A stretch of DNA of 64,000 nucleotides from Rachycentron canadum (lineage: Eukaryota; Chordata; Actinopteri; Carangiformes; Rachycentridae), in assembly GCA_038496675.1 (NCBI GenBank), contig CM076654.1:4630463-4694462 (forward strand). The letters run 5' to 3'. Shown here in pieces: positions 28,395 through 42,100 of the stretch. The translations under genes and the position numbers were made by a program. The notes beneath the pieces were generated by a model that was given only the letters and a program-made list of their open reading frames with translations, was not told the DNA's origin and did no database searches. Numbering within the stretch: position 1 is the first letter of the stretch; each line of letters opens with the position of its first letter.

Positions 28395-28510
28395 GTGCTA
28401 AGCTAGGCTAAAAAACTAGTGGAAGTAGCTTCTTATTTACCAGGGAGAGTGGTGTTGATTTTCACACGTGGATCCAGGCAAGAGAAGAGCTAAATAGGAC
28501 AGTTAAATAC
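28395..28510 (-). repeat. Interspersed repeat family C, copy 2
   Basis: The plus strand reads 'gctaagctaggctaa', 'gtagcttcttatttacc', 'gagagtggtgttgatttt' and 'ggcaagagaagagctaa'. This is the minus-strand form of the family also seen at 15675-15845 and 54065-54215. It is diverged and the ends are approximate. Confidence 0.6.
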
Positions 28511-30597
28511 TGATTGACTGAATTGGAGGATACAATGCCACCTTTAAATGAATAACATAATTTCCCAAATTTGAATCATGAGTATTTGGATAATCACAGT
28601 TTACACAGTGCACACATGCAAATTAAACCAAAAGAATTAAACTAAATGGGCCCTAGAAGCGAAGGTTATGAGAGTACACTTTAGCACACAGCTGAGAATG
28701 AGTGCATTTGTCTGTTTGTATTTTCAGGAACAGATGAGATTGAAGAACAGAAAATGCACAAATGCCCCTCTAGTGTCTCTTAGCTCTGAAATCTTGTACG
28801 ATCTCATTCTGTCACAGTGGGCATCTATAGACATACAGCTTGGAGGGAAAATGTTGCATTTGAAAGCTGCGTGTTCAGTCGTGTCCCTGTCGATCGGGAT
28901 TGCATGACGCAGATGAAAACATAAAAAGCAGAATGTAAATGGGGGGTAAAATGAAAATAAAATCTGCATTAATTGCCTTTTTAATGCAAACGCCGAAGCT
29001 GTGCAGCACTATGTTGCTGTTTAGTTTAATGGCTGCCTGCATGCTTCTTGCACACCTGTACAGAGTCAGCTGACGTGAGTCTGAGCCTTCCAACAGTGAG
29101 CCGCTGCTCTGTAAAGCAGCTGGCAGATTACCGAGCAGCTCCTGGCAGATATTGTAGCAGTTTATCTCAATTTTACATTGTAAATGGGGCATGGACAATG
29201 AAACTGTACACAAACTATGATTATCCTCCTGTGGTTTGGGCCATCAGTGATGGTTTATGAATATCTCAGCATAGAGATGGAGGTTCAACAAACAAGGTTT
29301 GTTGATAATGAGACGTGCAGTCCTGTGGGCATAGACACAGATAAAGTTACCCACTCCTTAAAACTCTTCATTTCAAATTATTTGGCGTCACAACTCACAA
29401 TTATTTTTGTTATTAGTTAATATGGCATTTATTTTCTCAATTAACTGATTTACCATGTTGTCAAAAAAATTGCCTGTTTCGTGCAACCAACGGACTAAAA
29501 TCCGAAATTCAGTTCAATACGACAAAAGGATAAGGAAACTCATCAAAGCCTCCACAACCGAGCAGCTGAAAAGAAAAGATGTGGCATATATGTCACAACT
29601 TAAACTATTAATCAATTATCTGAGTAATTGCAGATTCATTTTCTCTAAACAGCTTTTTTTCTCACTTTCTCAATCCAATATGTTAAATTTGAAACCGAAA
29701 ATATCTGCCAGGCTTAACAAAACTACTTAATTACCATTGAGGTCAATTGTTGTATTCAATTTGGAATCGAAAGGATTAATAACACGAATAAAAGCAACAT
29801 TTAGTTTCTCGTGGTTAAACACTGATTATTTAATTTAACTCAGGACACACCGTTGAACCCAACTCACCTATTTCTGCCCGTCTGTAAGGAAAGCACTGTG
29901 TTGCTGTTTATCTGCACCATCTGTCAGTTAATGCTACCCGTCCACGTGACGGTGAACGGCAGCGGCGTATGACGGAGCGGAGGGAGCACCATGTCGAGAG
30001 GAGTGAGATGCTCCCTCTGTGACAAAGACAGAAACAAGAGCTTGTCACAGCATGGCCACTTCCCTCAGCCTCCAGTGACAGCATTACTCACCACCGCGCT
30101 AACGCTCACAATCACTGGTTGTGTATTTCCTTGTCTGTGGTCGGAGCTTCTGCCGCTGTCTCTTGGTTGTTGTTGGTGTGATTTATAATTTTTAATTTTT
30201 CAGTAATGTAATGTGTATCTGTTACAGTGTGGCACACATGATGTGAGAGAGAGGTCAAGAGGGATGCTACCTGTATCTGCAGTGTTGGTTTATGCAGACA
30301 ATGGTTTCAATGAGTGGCATAGGGACTGTAACAGAGCTGATCCCAGCCTATGGCTTCATTATACCTGTTTTATGGTAAACAAATCCAGTCAGGATTTTGG
30401 AGGATTACTGTCCACATAATTTTTTGTCATCAAGTACTCTCACTTAATCCGCTCGGTATTTGCATTAATTTAAAACCTCTCTTTTGCCAGTTCAGTGCTT
30501 TGAATTGTCCCTTTAAATACCTACAACTGCAGCCTGGGTATGAATTATGACTACAAAAGGATTGTCCACGCTTGAGAGTGGAAGTATGTGCGTGTTC

Positions 30598-30598
<1 letters not shown>

Positions 30599-30633
<35 letters not shown>

Positions 30634-30634
30634 G
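30599..30634. repeat. Compound (GT)n(GA)n microsatellite
   Basis: About seven TG units are followed directly by about twelve GA units. Confidence 0.9.
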
Positions 30635-33017
30635 CTATTTGACAGATACAAACAGCCCACGATAAATCCAGGTGCTTATAGCTTGGAAAGTTTCGCCCAG
30701 AAATTGCAAGACCGGATCAAGGGAATGTGCATCCGTGATAGCGAAATCGATTTCATTTAGAACTCATCAACCGCGGCTCTAAGAGTGACAGCAAATAACA
30801 AAGAAACAGGGAGGAGGCCAGTGAAAAGAGCTGTGGGCCACTTTCCACTCTGGACACAGAGCGGAGCGTCCAACAGCGCAAATGTTTCAGCCTTTTGTTA
30901 TCTTGTGTCGAGTAAATTGTATATATTGTTCAGGCCTTCGCAGGAAGTGAGGCACTTGTGTTACTACTTGGCTGGAACATCAATATCTTTTGTCACGCTA
31001 AATGTGTCCAGCAGCCAAAGATCCCTACGTACAATTAAGGTTAGATAAGTTTTTTTTTTTTCCTTACGATCACAGCAACAGAAAATGTTTGTTGGTGGTT
31101 ATCAGAGTGAATGTCATCACCTCAGTTCAGGATGTTTCAATGTTTTGTTTCATATACACAAGCCTGAGATGCGTATTTGCACATGATTCAAATGTCCAAA
31201 ATCCAAAGAGAGTCAGCTGAGAAAACAATCTGATGGTCCATTAGTAGCTGTTTGGAAGCTTATTAAATCATATGATTTTTTTTTTTTTTATCAACACATG
31301 AATTTGGCCCAATTGTCAAAGGTTTAAAGGTTTTTTTCACTTAAAGAGCGTCTGGTCCATGTTGGGTTCATAGCTGACGTTTAAAGGAGCTATTTTGTTA
31401 CTGCTACATAGCTAATATTAGCATTAACAGCTGTTTACTTACGAGAGGTGGAGCGAAACATCAATGTTAACTCTTGTCTCTATCACGTCTTTTCCTCTAC
31501 TGAAGTTAGCATGCTAACCAGCTAGTCCCGGCCTCTGTCATCACTTTCTGATAGCCTAGCCTAACGGTAGCCTCCAATCTGTCCGAAGGTGAATTATAAC
31601 CTCTTGTCATGTTAACGCAATGATGGCATCACAATTAAGAAGTTTAAAACAAAGAGGGTGTGGAAGTTTTGATTGATAAATGAATGATGAACGACTTTGA
31701 AAATTGATAATTGTTTGTCAGTTATTGATCAATCTGAAAAGAAGAGGCAGTCAGCCAATAGTTGCAGTGCAGTTGAAGGAGCAATCCGATCAGTTAATCA
31801 CAGAAAATGTGATTATCTGATCACTTTCAATTCAACATCATCATTTTCAACAATATAAGCTGTGAGAGTTAGGACTTGAAGGTTTTTTTTACTCTCACCA
31901 AGCAGAGTTTTATTTTCATCGCCAACAACACTGGGAGAACTTGACGCAAATCACCAGGATATTCAAAGGTTCCTCTCCCATCAGCCTCCTTGATCAGACT
32001 AATTATCCTTCCGGTGGCTGTCTTTATCTCCCCTATCACCTTTCAAACACTCGGTCATGTTGGAGGACCCAGTCTGCCGTTTTACATTATTAGTTCCTTG
32101 CCGGGGGCACTCCCTCTTATGCAGAGAAGCAAAGGAAAATGAAGGTGAGGAAGATAGAAAGCGACGGCTCCTGCCTGCTCGTCACTGGGGGGAGAGGAGG
32201 ATGAGGATGAGGAGGCGGCAAGCGTTGACGGCCTAATCTCTGGCTCTGATTATCTTCTCATTACAATCAGACAGGAGCCACTCGAAGAAGAGGAGAATGT
32301 GTAATTACGCTCAAATCTCCCATGACTAAAACTGAGGATAATAAGCAGGGCTATAACTGTGTGCTCACATCTAATCATTCAGTCTATTTAGTCATTCGTT
32401 CTGCCGCCGCATTTGAATGTGGATGCAGATTTTTGGGAGGTTCAGGTAGAAGTGGTTGAATTAGTCAACACCTGACTTAGTAACATTATTTGGAAGCCAA
32501 AGCCAATATTAAAACTGCAGAAAATAGGTTTAAACAAGAGGCTGATAATGTCACTTCTAGTTTTTATGCCTGTGTATATATGTTGATAACAAAAAAATAT
32601 ATAAGCTCTGGTTTATCAGAGAAATTGAAGGAGAACTTTTCTCATGACCACGCGTCTCCCTGTGGCCACATCTGCCCAACGCCAGATAGAAAACGCCATT
32701 TCCCAAAATGTCAGGGCAACTGAAGCATGTAAATAACTACATTTCAATTGACACCTCGATTTGAATGGTAAATGACCGACCTCCAATTTTCCCAGAAAAT
32801 GTCTGGCAGGGAGAAATGGAGGGGAATAAAACACATATCCAGTAGACCAGAGGGAATAAGGCTAACCAAGCATGTTAAACTAACCCCCCCTCCCTCTCAC
32901 TATTGTATGATGGAAGCGCTAACTGTGCGGACAACTAGAAAAATCACTCGGAAAAGTTCTCATGAGAAGGCTCAAGAGCTAAAACTTAAACTAAATCCAT
33001 ATTTTTCCCCCTCACAG

Positions 33018-33152
33018 CTCAGAAACAACTGCCTGTCTGCCACTTAAGACTGATGAGAGGAAAGTGGCGGACACCAGGGCGGACGCCACCGACAGAAATG
33101 GCTGCATCAAAGGAAAAGGACGCAAGCACCACAGTCACCGCAGGGTCAGGAG
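33018..33152 (+). CDS. srrm4: srrm4 exon (first visible), 135 nt
   Basis: Acceptor: a pyrimidine-rich tract ending cacag at 33017. Donor: gtgagt at 33153. The frame beginning at 33019 is open and reads SETTACLPLK...HHSHRRVR, with the last AG completed by the next exon to Ser. This corresponds to the weakly conserved region before 'HDKDLTP' in human SRRM4. The first base completes a codon from an upstream exon that is not visible. The donor is certain by phase; the acceptor is less so. Confidence 0.75.
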
Positions 33153-36100
33153 GTGAGTTCGTCTTTAGGCTTTAACAAATAAACAAGGAGGTTTTACAAA
33201 TGCTTGTAAAAGGAAGTGAAGTAGTCAATATCTTTTTAATATCTGTTTTTGTAGGACTGTAGATCAGACTGAAACATTTCTGATGATGAATGGTTTCAGT
33301 TTTTATTTGTTTTCGGAGAAGCTTTTGTAGATTACAGTGCTGATGATGAAGTCTTTTAATAGTGCACCCAGACTCCTCCAGGGTTTGTGAGAAAACAGAG
33401 CTAATCTCTATATTGTGGCGTGGGGAATGTAAACACTCTTATCAGGTCAGGCTCGGCGGAGAAATACAAAGATGTCACATCCTCACTTTCACCAACACCT
33501 TAAACCACTGAAAATAGTTTTCAGTCTTCTTATTTGGAGATGGGAAAGACAGAGAGAAGCAGAGATTTTTTTTTTTTTTTTTTTAAAGGAATCTTCTTAA
33601 TTAACCTTCAAAGCCTTTTTAGTTATGCATCATGGAAGCAGCCATTGATCTGTAAAACACGACTGAAGCCGCATTTGAAGTGTTGGAGAGGATCATAAAC
33701 ATAAATCGCTTCTTTTTGGATAAACTTTAGCCGGCAGCTGCTTCTCCCTTTTGTTTTTGATTTGAACAGTGGGCTCAGATAGCACACGAGCATGCGGGCG
33801 TCTGATAATCATTTTTCTGGTTTGTGCGTGCAAGAAAAGACGGGACCAGATAGAAAAAGAAGGCACAGTGAGAAAGATTTATAGTATTTGTTATCCTTGA
33901 ATCCGGGAGCTTTTTCAGTGAGCAGCTCCAAACAGCAGCGAAGACTTAGGTACAGAGGAAACACAGAGGATGTTGTCAGTGAAGTGGACATTTAGCAACA
34001 CGCTCACGTTTACCAGCTTTTAAAGGAAGGATGCCAAAACAGGAAGACTGTGTATTTATGAAATTAGTTACTAGTTTATTTTTTTTTATGTAAATGTGCT
34101 GTCTTCGTTTTTCCCTCTTTTCCTTAAACCTTAATATTTTGTTTCTCTGAAGTGCATTAATTTCATCTGATGTTACCAGAGATGCTTATTACTTGAGGCG
34201 AATTACTCTAAATAACTGTGGGAAAACCCTGTCTTTATTCTATCGCAGCCTTTGTTTTAGAAAAACAGTGAGCTCAAACTATCTGTGCTGCACATGGTTG
34301 GCAGCTGTGTGTGTTTTAAGACCGTATATAAACATAGACATAGACTCTGGGTCTGAAAAATGAACAAGGAGGGGCCCTAAAATGTATTAGCTGTGTAAAC
34401 ATTTTCCTATAGAGTTTATGGTCTCAGTCTCTAGCTTCAAGTCATCTTGATCTAGACCATAAAGCAGGGTATGCATTAGGGCGTGGCTACACTGTGATTG
34501 ACAGTGACCAGCCTGACAATCAGGAAAGAGTACAGAGCAGATCAGATCCACCTTGTCCTCCAAATATTACATTTACATTTATTCATTTGGCAGATGCTTT
34601 TATCTAAAAAAACTTACAAGTGAGGGTTATCAGCACAGCTTCAGAGCAGTAGCATGCCTTGGTGTGAATATTGTATACAACATCAACTAAATAAGTGCAG
34701 GAAATGATATAACAAAGTGCCACAAAAGTGCATAGTAGGTGCTAGTTTTAGGAAACAAGTTGTTCCTGGAAGAGATGAGTTCTCAAGAGCCTCTTGAAGA
34801 CAGAGAGGAACGCCCCTGCTCTGGTAGGATTTGAGAGCTGGTTCCACCATCTGGGAACCATGGATGAGAATAGTCTTGTGGCTGTGGATGAATGACTGTG
34901 TTAAAGTAGATACTCTGAAGGCAGCATTAGTGACTTGATGTTGACACTGGCGACCACGGGTAGCCAGTGTAGGTCGATGAGTGACATGTGCCCTTTGGGG
35001 CTGATTGAAGACCAGACAGGCTGCTGCATTCTGGACTATGTGGTTTAACTGTGCACAAAGAAAAGGCTGCCAGAAGAGCATTACAGCAGGCGAGGCGAGA
35101 GATAACTAAGGTCTGGACCAAGAGCTGGGTGGTGTACTTAGTCAGGTAATTTTCCTGATATTTTCCTGATATGGTCAGACCTGGATTAGTGGTCATCCAC
35201 CATGACATCCAGGTTTACTGTGAGTTTGGAGTATGTGTTTGGAGGCAACAGTTGAGTGAACGTCCATTTGTTGGAAATGAGGAGTCCAGTCCCACCTCTT
35301 CAGCCTTTCATACGGGAGGTTGCGGAGAATGTGTAGTTATTGGAAAGCGCAGTTGATAGCAGTATTTTCAGGTTTGTTTCAGGTCTCAGTAAGTCCCAGA
35401 AGCTAAAGGGATTGACAAATGTGGTTTCTTCTGATTTCACACAATCAAGACGGTGACGCCTGCTACTGCCAACACTATCTTGCTACATGAAGTTTGCTTT
35501 GGATAATGGCCATAGCAGTCGGCTTGAATGATGGATTTCTTTTCATTAAAATGCCACTGTCTGCACATGTGTCATTCTGAAACAGTAAAAATGTATTATC
35601 AGAAATATTTCCATGTCTGTGTCATATTCAGATTCAGTCTAGACACTGAAACAACAATATAAAGTGTCAGTTTTATGTAATGTTGTTGGGATGATGTCAG
35701 ACTGACTCTAAAAACCCTTTTTTTAATATAAAAAGCTGTCAATTTATGCTGGGAACTGCATGTCACACATGAAATATAGGCGAGACACCTAATCTCCAGA
35801 CAACATGCATCTCACGTGTACAGCGTGTCCGCTCTAATCATTTAACAAAGGCACCAAAATCAAAACCAAGATGTTCTGCAGTCACCACACACAAGCCACA
35901 AACTATTTATAATGAATTAAAATGAAGGCCTGGCTCAGATTGAAAAAAATGAAAAATGTAAGGAGTTGCATTAATGTGTTCTGAGAAGATGAACTATGAT
36001 CCAGGAAATTTGCATCAATGAGTTTGAAGGTTTATCAGACACCAAAACACTGCACACAACACCGTTCACTCATAGAATCACATTAAAACAGTAGGTTCTC

Positions 36101-39100
36101 ACTTGTGTGTGGGAGATTGTTCGCATGCAGCAGACACCACCAGTGCCTGTTTATCTTCACCTTTACCACAAGGTCAGCAGAGGAGGACATAAGCCTGAGG
36201 AGAGAGAGAACAGCCACATCCAACCTTGACAGAGTCACCAGAGCTTCCTGGGTTTCACAACAAATTCTCAAAATTCAAGCAAGAAAAGAAGAGATGCATG
36301 AAAAAATAATAACAACAACAAAAAAAAAATGTTAATGCATTTCCATTTAGTTAAAGTGTTTAATGAGGTAAATCTGTTTCCAAATTCTTCGCCTTAGTCA
36401 CAAAGCGCAGCAAAGTTGCTGCCTGAGAGAAAATCTTCTCTGTTGAGAAATTTGTTTTTCGGATTGTTATCTTGCTAATTGGCCAGCAGCTGCCCAATTT
36501 AGCAGAGCAACCAATGTTAATTATAACATGAAACCACAACACACTAACAGCAGCTTCCCACTTGAAAAGGTATGTCAGCTACAGTAAGTGACTTTTAGAT
36601 CGTAGGTGTTGTCAAACCTGTTTAATTTTTGTTAATAATATTAATATTTAATTAACCCCCCAGAAGCCATTGAAAACATTGCAAATCCACCCGTTTCAAC
36701 ACAGTACAATGACTATAACTAGAGGTTGACATAAAGCAAGCGATATATCTTTTATATGACGCCATGTCTTGGATGTAGTTACATGTATATATTTACGGTA
36801 CTCATGCATGATTGCAGGAGGGAGAAAGAAAAAAGCAGCACGCTCTTCAGGAAAATAGGCTGCGTTCAGCACCGAGCATATTCTCATCAGATGTACCCAA
36901 ATCCCTTTTTTCATACGCCATTGTTCTGCACAATCACCATTCCCAGTGTAGCTGGCAATTGACTGCTCTCTCTCTTCTCCCTTTCATTCCCTGCACCTCA
37001 TCAAAAGAAACTGTTTCTGCTGGCAAGGGAAAAAAATGCAAATGCCTGCCTTGCGCTCTTTTTCTACAAGGCCAGAATGGTAGAGGTGTTAATGAGTGAC
37101 AAAGCATTCTCATTACCGAGAGAGGGTACTTGGGCTTGGTCTGTCTAATCAGCCCTAATGCTTTTCAGTTACGAATGCTCCCAAACTGCCGACTGCACCG
37201 AGCAGGGCCATTTATTACAGCGAGACATTCTTCTGCATCCAGAGGAACAGGACCGTACTTCTCCAGAGCTGTGGTCGTGTTAAATCAGGGTGGAGTGCAG
37301 TTTGTCATCAGGTCTGATCACCCTGATCTCTATGCACGACCCTGCTGTTAGCGTAACATGGAGGCTGGGTTCCCGGGAATGGGTTTATCGTCTTGTGAGC
37401 ATGAAAATGGTTAAAATGTGTCTTACACATCTGCTGTTTGTAGGTATTTTGATGTGTTAATGCCCAGAGCCCAGCTAAACCTCATTCTTTGGTATGAAAA
37501 AACTATTAGGATACTCAATCAATATTCAATCACAGAATGAGTTCATCTTTAATGCTTTATTCTCAGTGAAACCATGCAGCATAAGGAATCTCTTATAGTA
37601 TATTCCAGTTTTATTTATTTATTTTTATTTTTATTTATTTATTTTTTTTGCATTATTATTATATTTAAAATGCTGCTGATTAATGTGAAAACTTAAAGGA
37701 CCACATTTCAAAGCGTATTTCTTGTAGCTTCACATCATTTCTTGATGACAAAGTGGTGGGCTCTCCCGTCCCTCTCCCTGGGGGTTCGGCTGCCTCGAAC
37801 GCATAATTTAGATCCGAGTCACTGCAGCTAGATAAATTTGTATTTTAGAGAATTGGAAACCCATTGATTACAACAATTTGTTTTCCCTCCATGTTGAAGT
37901 TCTTTTAAAATGTTTGGCAGTGGAAGTAGAAATTTTTGTCTCATGAGCGAATCAACACGAGCACAACTTGTTGTCGTTCTTGGACGTTGGAGGAAATTTG
38001 CCTGAAAATTTTCACGCCTTTGAGCCACGTTGAGCAGCAGCAGGTGTTTTTGGAGATTTAATTTTTCAATGAAAGGCTTATTTTCTCATCTCCAGTGTTT
38101 GAGTTCATTACTCTGAACATATTAAACCTCTTTATCTCAAATTCTGTCCGGCGATTACTCCTGTCAGTAGCTATTTTTCCCTGTTGGAACAATGACTGAG
38201 CCAGTCAGAGTCTATAAAAGAAAATGATTCACAGTTGCTATTGACCTGACTGAATTAGGGTTAATCTATCAATTTTATCAGTACAATCTATAAAATAAAT
38301 TGTTTAGGATGCAAGGTATAAAATGAAAAACGTTCCCCGAACCCAATTTGATTTTTCATGTTGCTTGATGACTGACTAAACTGTCTAAAATACAAAAATA
38401 TCACATTTACAGTCGAATAAAAAAGAGAAAATTGTACATTGGAGAGGATGGAGCTAGTGAATAGTTGGGGTTTTACTTGAAAAACAATTAAATAAATAAT
38501 CAAAGTAGTTGCTTCATTTCAGCTCTGTACTGTGTATATATATATATATAAAGCTCCTAAATCACAACAACACTAACATTGAATTCATTTCTCCAAAAGA
38601 AAGCTGCCAGAAGTAAAGGATGTGTCTGCCATGTTTTCCTCTAGGTTTTGGATAAAGTCTGGTACTTGTTTGTCCCTTGATCGCCTTGATGGAGGAATGT
38701 GAAAGAAGCTGAGAGGTTTTGTTTGACAGCAGATTAGAGGACACGACGACACTGACGTAGCTGACGTTTCACAGATGACATATTGCTTTTGATGTGATGA
38801 ACTCTGAGTTAGCTGCATGCAGCCGCTGTGAAGGCGGCTTCTCTGACGACTGCGAATGACATGCGAGTGGACGGATAACATCACCCACATCATCAGCTTC
38901 GTTTGTTGGTGCAGTGTGTCTGCATGTACCCTGAGATTTGTCTCCACCCTCAGCTGACTCTACCCTGCCATTAGTGATGCGAGCACTCCATCACTCCTAC
39001 ATGATACTCACATCAGTTCTGATTTAACCTACAACAGGCAGCTAGTTTTCCCAATAAAGCTTATTTTCCACCTCATTATTGAAGCCAAGGTGCTGCCGCT

Positions 39101-42100
39101 CAAGTGAATTGCAGTCAAAGGCATCTTCCTGCAAATCTCGTCTTTACCCTGTATCACCCTCACTCCTTCCTGCCTTTGCTTCTTCTGAATTTCATTCGGC
39201 CTGTACTTGAAAGGCTCTTTCAATGAGCCTGTGGCGGTTGAAAGGCCTTCATTTCCTTTTCTACATCAGTCGTTTTCAAAGAGCAATGAAGTGGTCCTCT
39301 GGACACCAATCAAGCTGGTCAACAAATGGAGTCTGACATGTTTCTTTTCTCTGTAATGATAAATTCACACATTCGGAGAAGAATATCTACCAAAACTAAG
39401 CGTGATGTTGCACATAAAAAATGTGTGCAGGCGCTCAGTGTCATTGAAATACGAAGGCTAGATAGCAAACTTAACATATGCCTGGATCCTCAGCCCAACT
39501 TTGGCCTTTATCCTTTATCCTTAAATTCATGAGCCAGATTTGGACCGTGGAACTGGACGTATACTGGGCCAGAAGAAAACACGCATGTGGCCCAAGTATG
39601 GGCTGGGTTTATTTTGCTATGTTTTTAGAGCTGAGAGAGTTCAAGTAATAAATTTTTTTTACAGCAGAATCACAAACCACAGCCTCCAAAATGATCATAC
39701 AGCTGAATCACCACGTTTAAAACAGCGTCGACAAAAACCGAGCACTATCACCAACATGAGGGGGGATTTATTTCAGCACTGCTGTTTTTAGACGGCTTTA
39801 ATTTGAGCAAGTGTACCTAATAAACTGGCTACTGAGTGTATATTTCAAACCTATTCAACGGCAAAGAGATACTCCATCAATCTTTTTCACATCAAAGTCA
39901 ATTTACCAGACACGAGGAGCGCTGTATAATGTTCTTTTTGGCTCAGACGGAGCTTTGTCAAGTCTAATAAAATTGCTTTAGTGACATTACTTGATTAATC
40001 TTGGCTTGAACTTCGGAGTCTACAATTTTATTTTATTTTTTTAACAGAAAAGCTGCATTAGAAACTGGAAGCATGGGAGACGCTGAGTCTAGAAAATAAG
40101 CCTGTTGATGAATTTTATTATGTGAAGTGTAGGATAGGTGGGCGCTTTTTTTTTTTTTTTTTTTTTTTTTTTTGTAATACAGTGGGAACTAATCAACAGT
40201 GTAGGGCTTTGGTTATTTCACTACCATCTAAAAATAATGAAATAGCCACACTTTTCAGATTAAAAATTGTCATCTTCAGAACTTTCCATCACACACAGTT
40301 TGTCAAACAAAATTTACGTGATGAACCAAATCGGCTGCTTACAGTTGCTGCTGCTGAAGTGAGGGTTTGAGGACTCTGCCCCCCACCCCCTCCCTCTCTG
40401 AGTGAAGCCATGTTATCACCAGTCTCAATTCAGTGAAGCTCACTGGCATGTGATCTGTTTAGTGCTTTATCCCAGTCTGAATGGGATTTCATCAGTCTGT
40501 TATGATGGGATCATCTCATATGGGACATTTGGCTCTCAGATAATCTTGCTTTCGATTGTCATGAGAGGGAATCAGGATGCATTTATGTGCAGTTATGAGA
40601 TGCCAATGATGAGTCATGTGGATTATTTTACCCCATCCATTCTGTTAGGGGCCTTTTGTTTCTGTTTTTGCAAAGAATTTAGGAATAAATATCACAGCAA
40701 ACTCCAAAAGAATATATTTTTAGTACTTTAAGGCTTTTCTGAACAAGTAGGATCTCCATTTAAATAAACAACAACTTTTGGAGTCCACCAGACTCTGATG
40801 TGGATTTTCAAACAATGTAGATTTTAACAAAGGGAGCTTTGCATTTGGCATGAAATGCACAGAGAAAACTCTAAGCAACACTTCCAAGAAGGTGAGGAGA
40901 ATGTTCCTTTGTAAGTTCTCACACTGAGTTTTAATGTACTGTAGCTATTAATACAATCCGTGGGAGTTTTTTACACTGCATGATGGGTGTGCTCATAAGC
41001 CAGTGAGAGCTTCAGACCTGTTAACATGAAGTTTCGTCTTGTGTAAAATGGTGAGTTCACCCAAATTGGGGGAATAGAATTGAATGTGTTCTGCTCATAG
41101 CATCGAATGATGTCGTTCTTTTAATTCACCCTGTCACCAGGGTGGGTTTTTAAATACCACAGTTCATCGTCACATTCAGTGACATTTTTTTAACATTTAA
41201 ATTTCCTCCCTCCTGCCATTGCTGTGCAAGTTATAGGCAAGGTTAAGGAAACATATTTTTATATCATATTTTATGACATATTTTACACTTTTTCTTGTGT
41301 TTTGTTAGAAGTGTTGAATTCCATAAGAATGAATAAGAATTCTCAATGTTTTCCATTACCTCTCTCAGATGTTTCTTTGGAGCAATAACAAATAACAAAA
41401 AAAATCAAAACCCCCATTTAAACTTAAGGGTTAAAAAGGGTTTTTTGTTTTTTTTGTTTGTTTTTTTTTAAATACTAGATAGTTGCAGTTTTGCAACTTT
41501 GTCATTCAGAGGGTTAAGTGAGCCAATCAGAAAAGAGGCTCTGTGTCTTTCTTCTGATTCACTAATACTCGGCGGTTCCCTGTAGGCTGGACTTGGGTCA
41601 TGGCTGAAAGTGGTGTCTGCTTTGTTGTGACATCACAAAGTTCAGGAGTTCCTAACAGCTCGTTTTAAGGTTGAGTATCTGAATACAGGCTCTGTGCATT
41701 TCTCTGTGGACTGAGTGCTTTTACACTTAACACAGAACATTGACCTGCTTTAAAATAAAAAAGACATGCACATCTTACTTTATATAATAAGGAACCTTTT
41801 TGGTTAGTCAATGTGGATGCAATCAGCATTTTTGCAACAATAATGTTGCAAAAAGGCAATGACAAAGTGAAAATAGTGACAACAAGAGCCTGAATGACTC
41901 ATATTTATTGAGTGGACAGGATATAAATCAAATCATAAATTCAAAAGCTGTAATTCGCCAGCTTTTGAAATCCAAAATTCACTCATCACCCTGCAGCCCT
42001 CATCTCAAATCCCTTCAGTAGAATTAATATAGACGTGTCCCCTGTGCTCTGTCTCTGCTTGCAGCCCCTCCTTTGATGAGGATCTCTCCCCTCGGCCCAA

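Larger units (their letters stand above)
26900..33017. other. Non-coding DNA upstream of the first visible srrm4 exon
   Basis: No exon is supported. Contents are an AAAT run (26938-26960), a family C repeat on the minus strand (28395-28510), a GC-richer block with a short open frame (29930-30190), a GT/GA microsatellite (30599-30634), a gttagcatgctaa-rich repeat-like stretch (31370-31620) and a repeat-poor block with GAGGAT/TAATTA words (32150-32420). The last bases, a pyrimidine-rich tract ending in cacag at 33017, form the acceptor of the first visible srrm4 exon. Confidence 0.5.
33153..42064 (+). other. srrm4: srrm4 intron (8.9 kb)
   Basis: Starts gtgagt and ends ctctgcttgcag. It holds a decayed minus-strand LINE (34565-35210), microsatellites and A/T tracts (38535-38551, 40146-40173), a fish repeat piece (39480-39845) and family A copy 3 (41545-41720). 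A repeat-poor stretch at 36380-36560 has an E-box CAGCTG beside TAATTA words. The open frames inside (for example 40402-40731) have no recognisable product. Confidence 0.8.

Noticed and set aside
36865..36885. TTCAGCACC RE1 left half site
   Set aside because: No right half follows; half sites are common by chance.
40402..40731. 109-codon open frame in a srrm4 intron
   Set aside because: No homology recalled, hydrophobic and Cys-rich composition, no acceptor/donor that would join the srrm4 frame.
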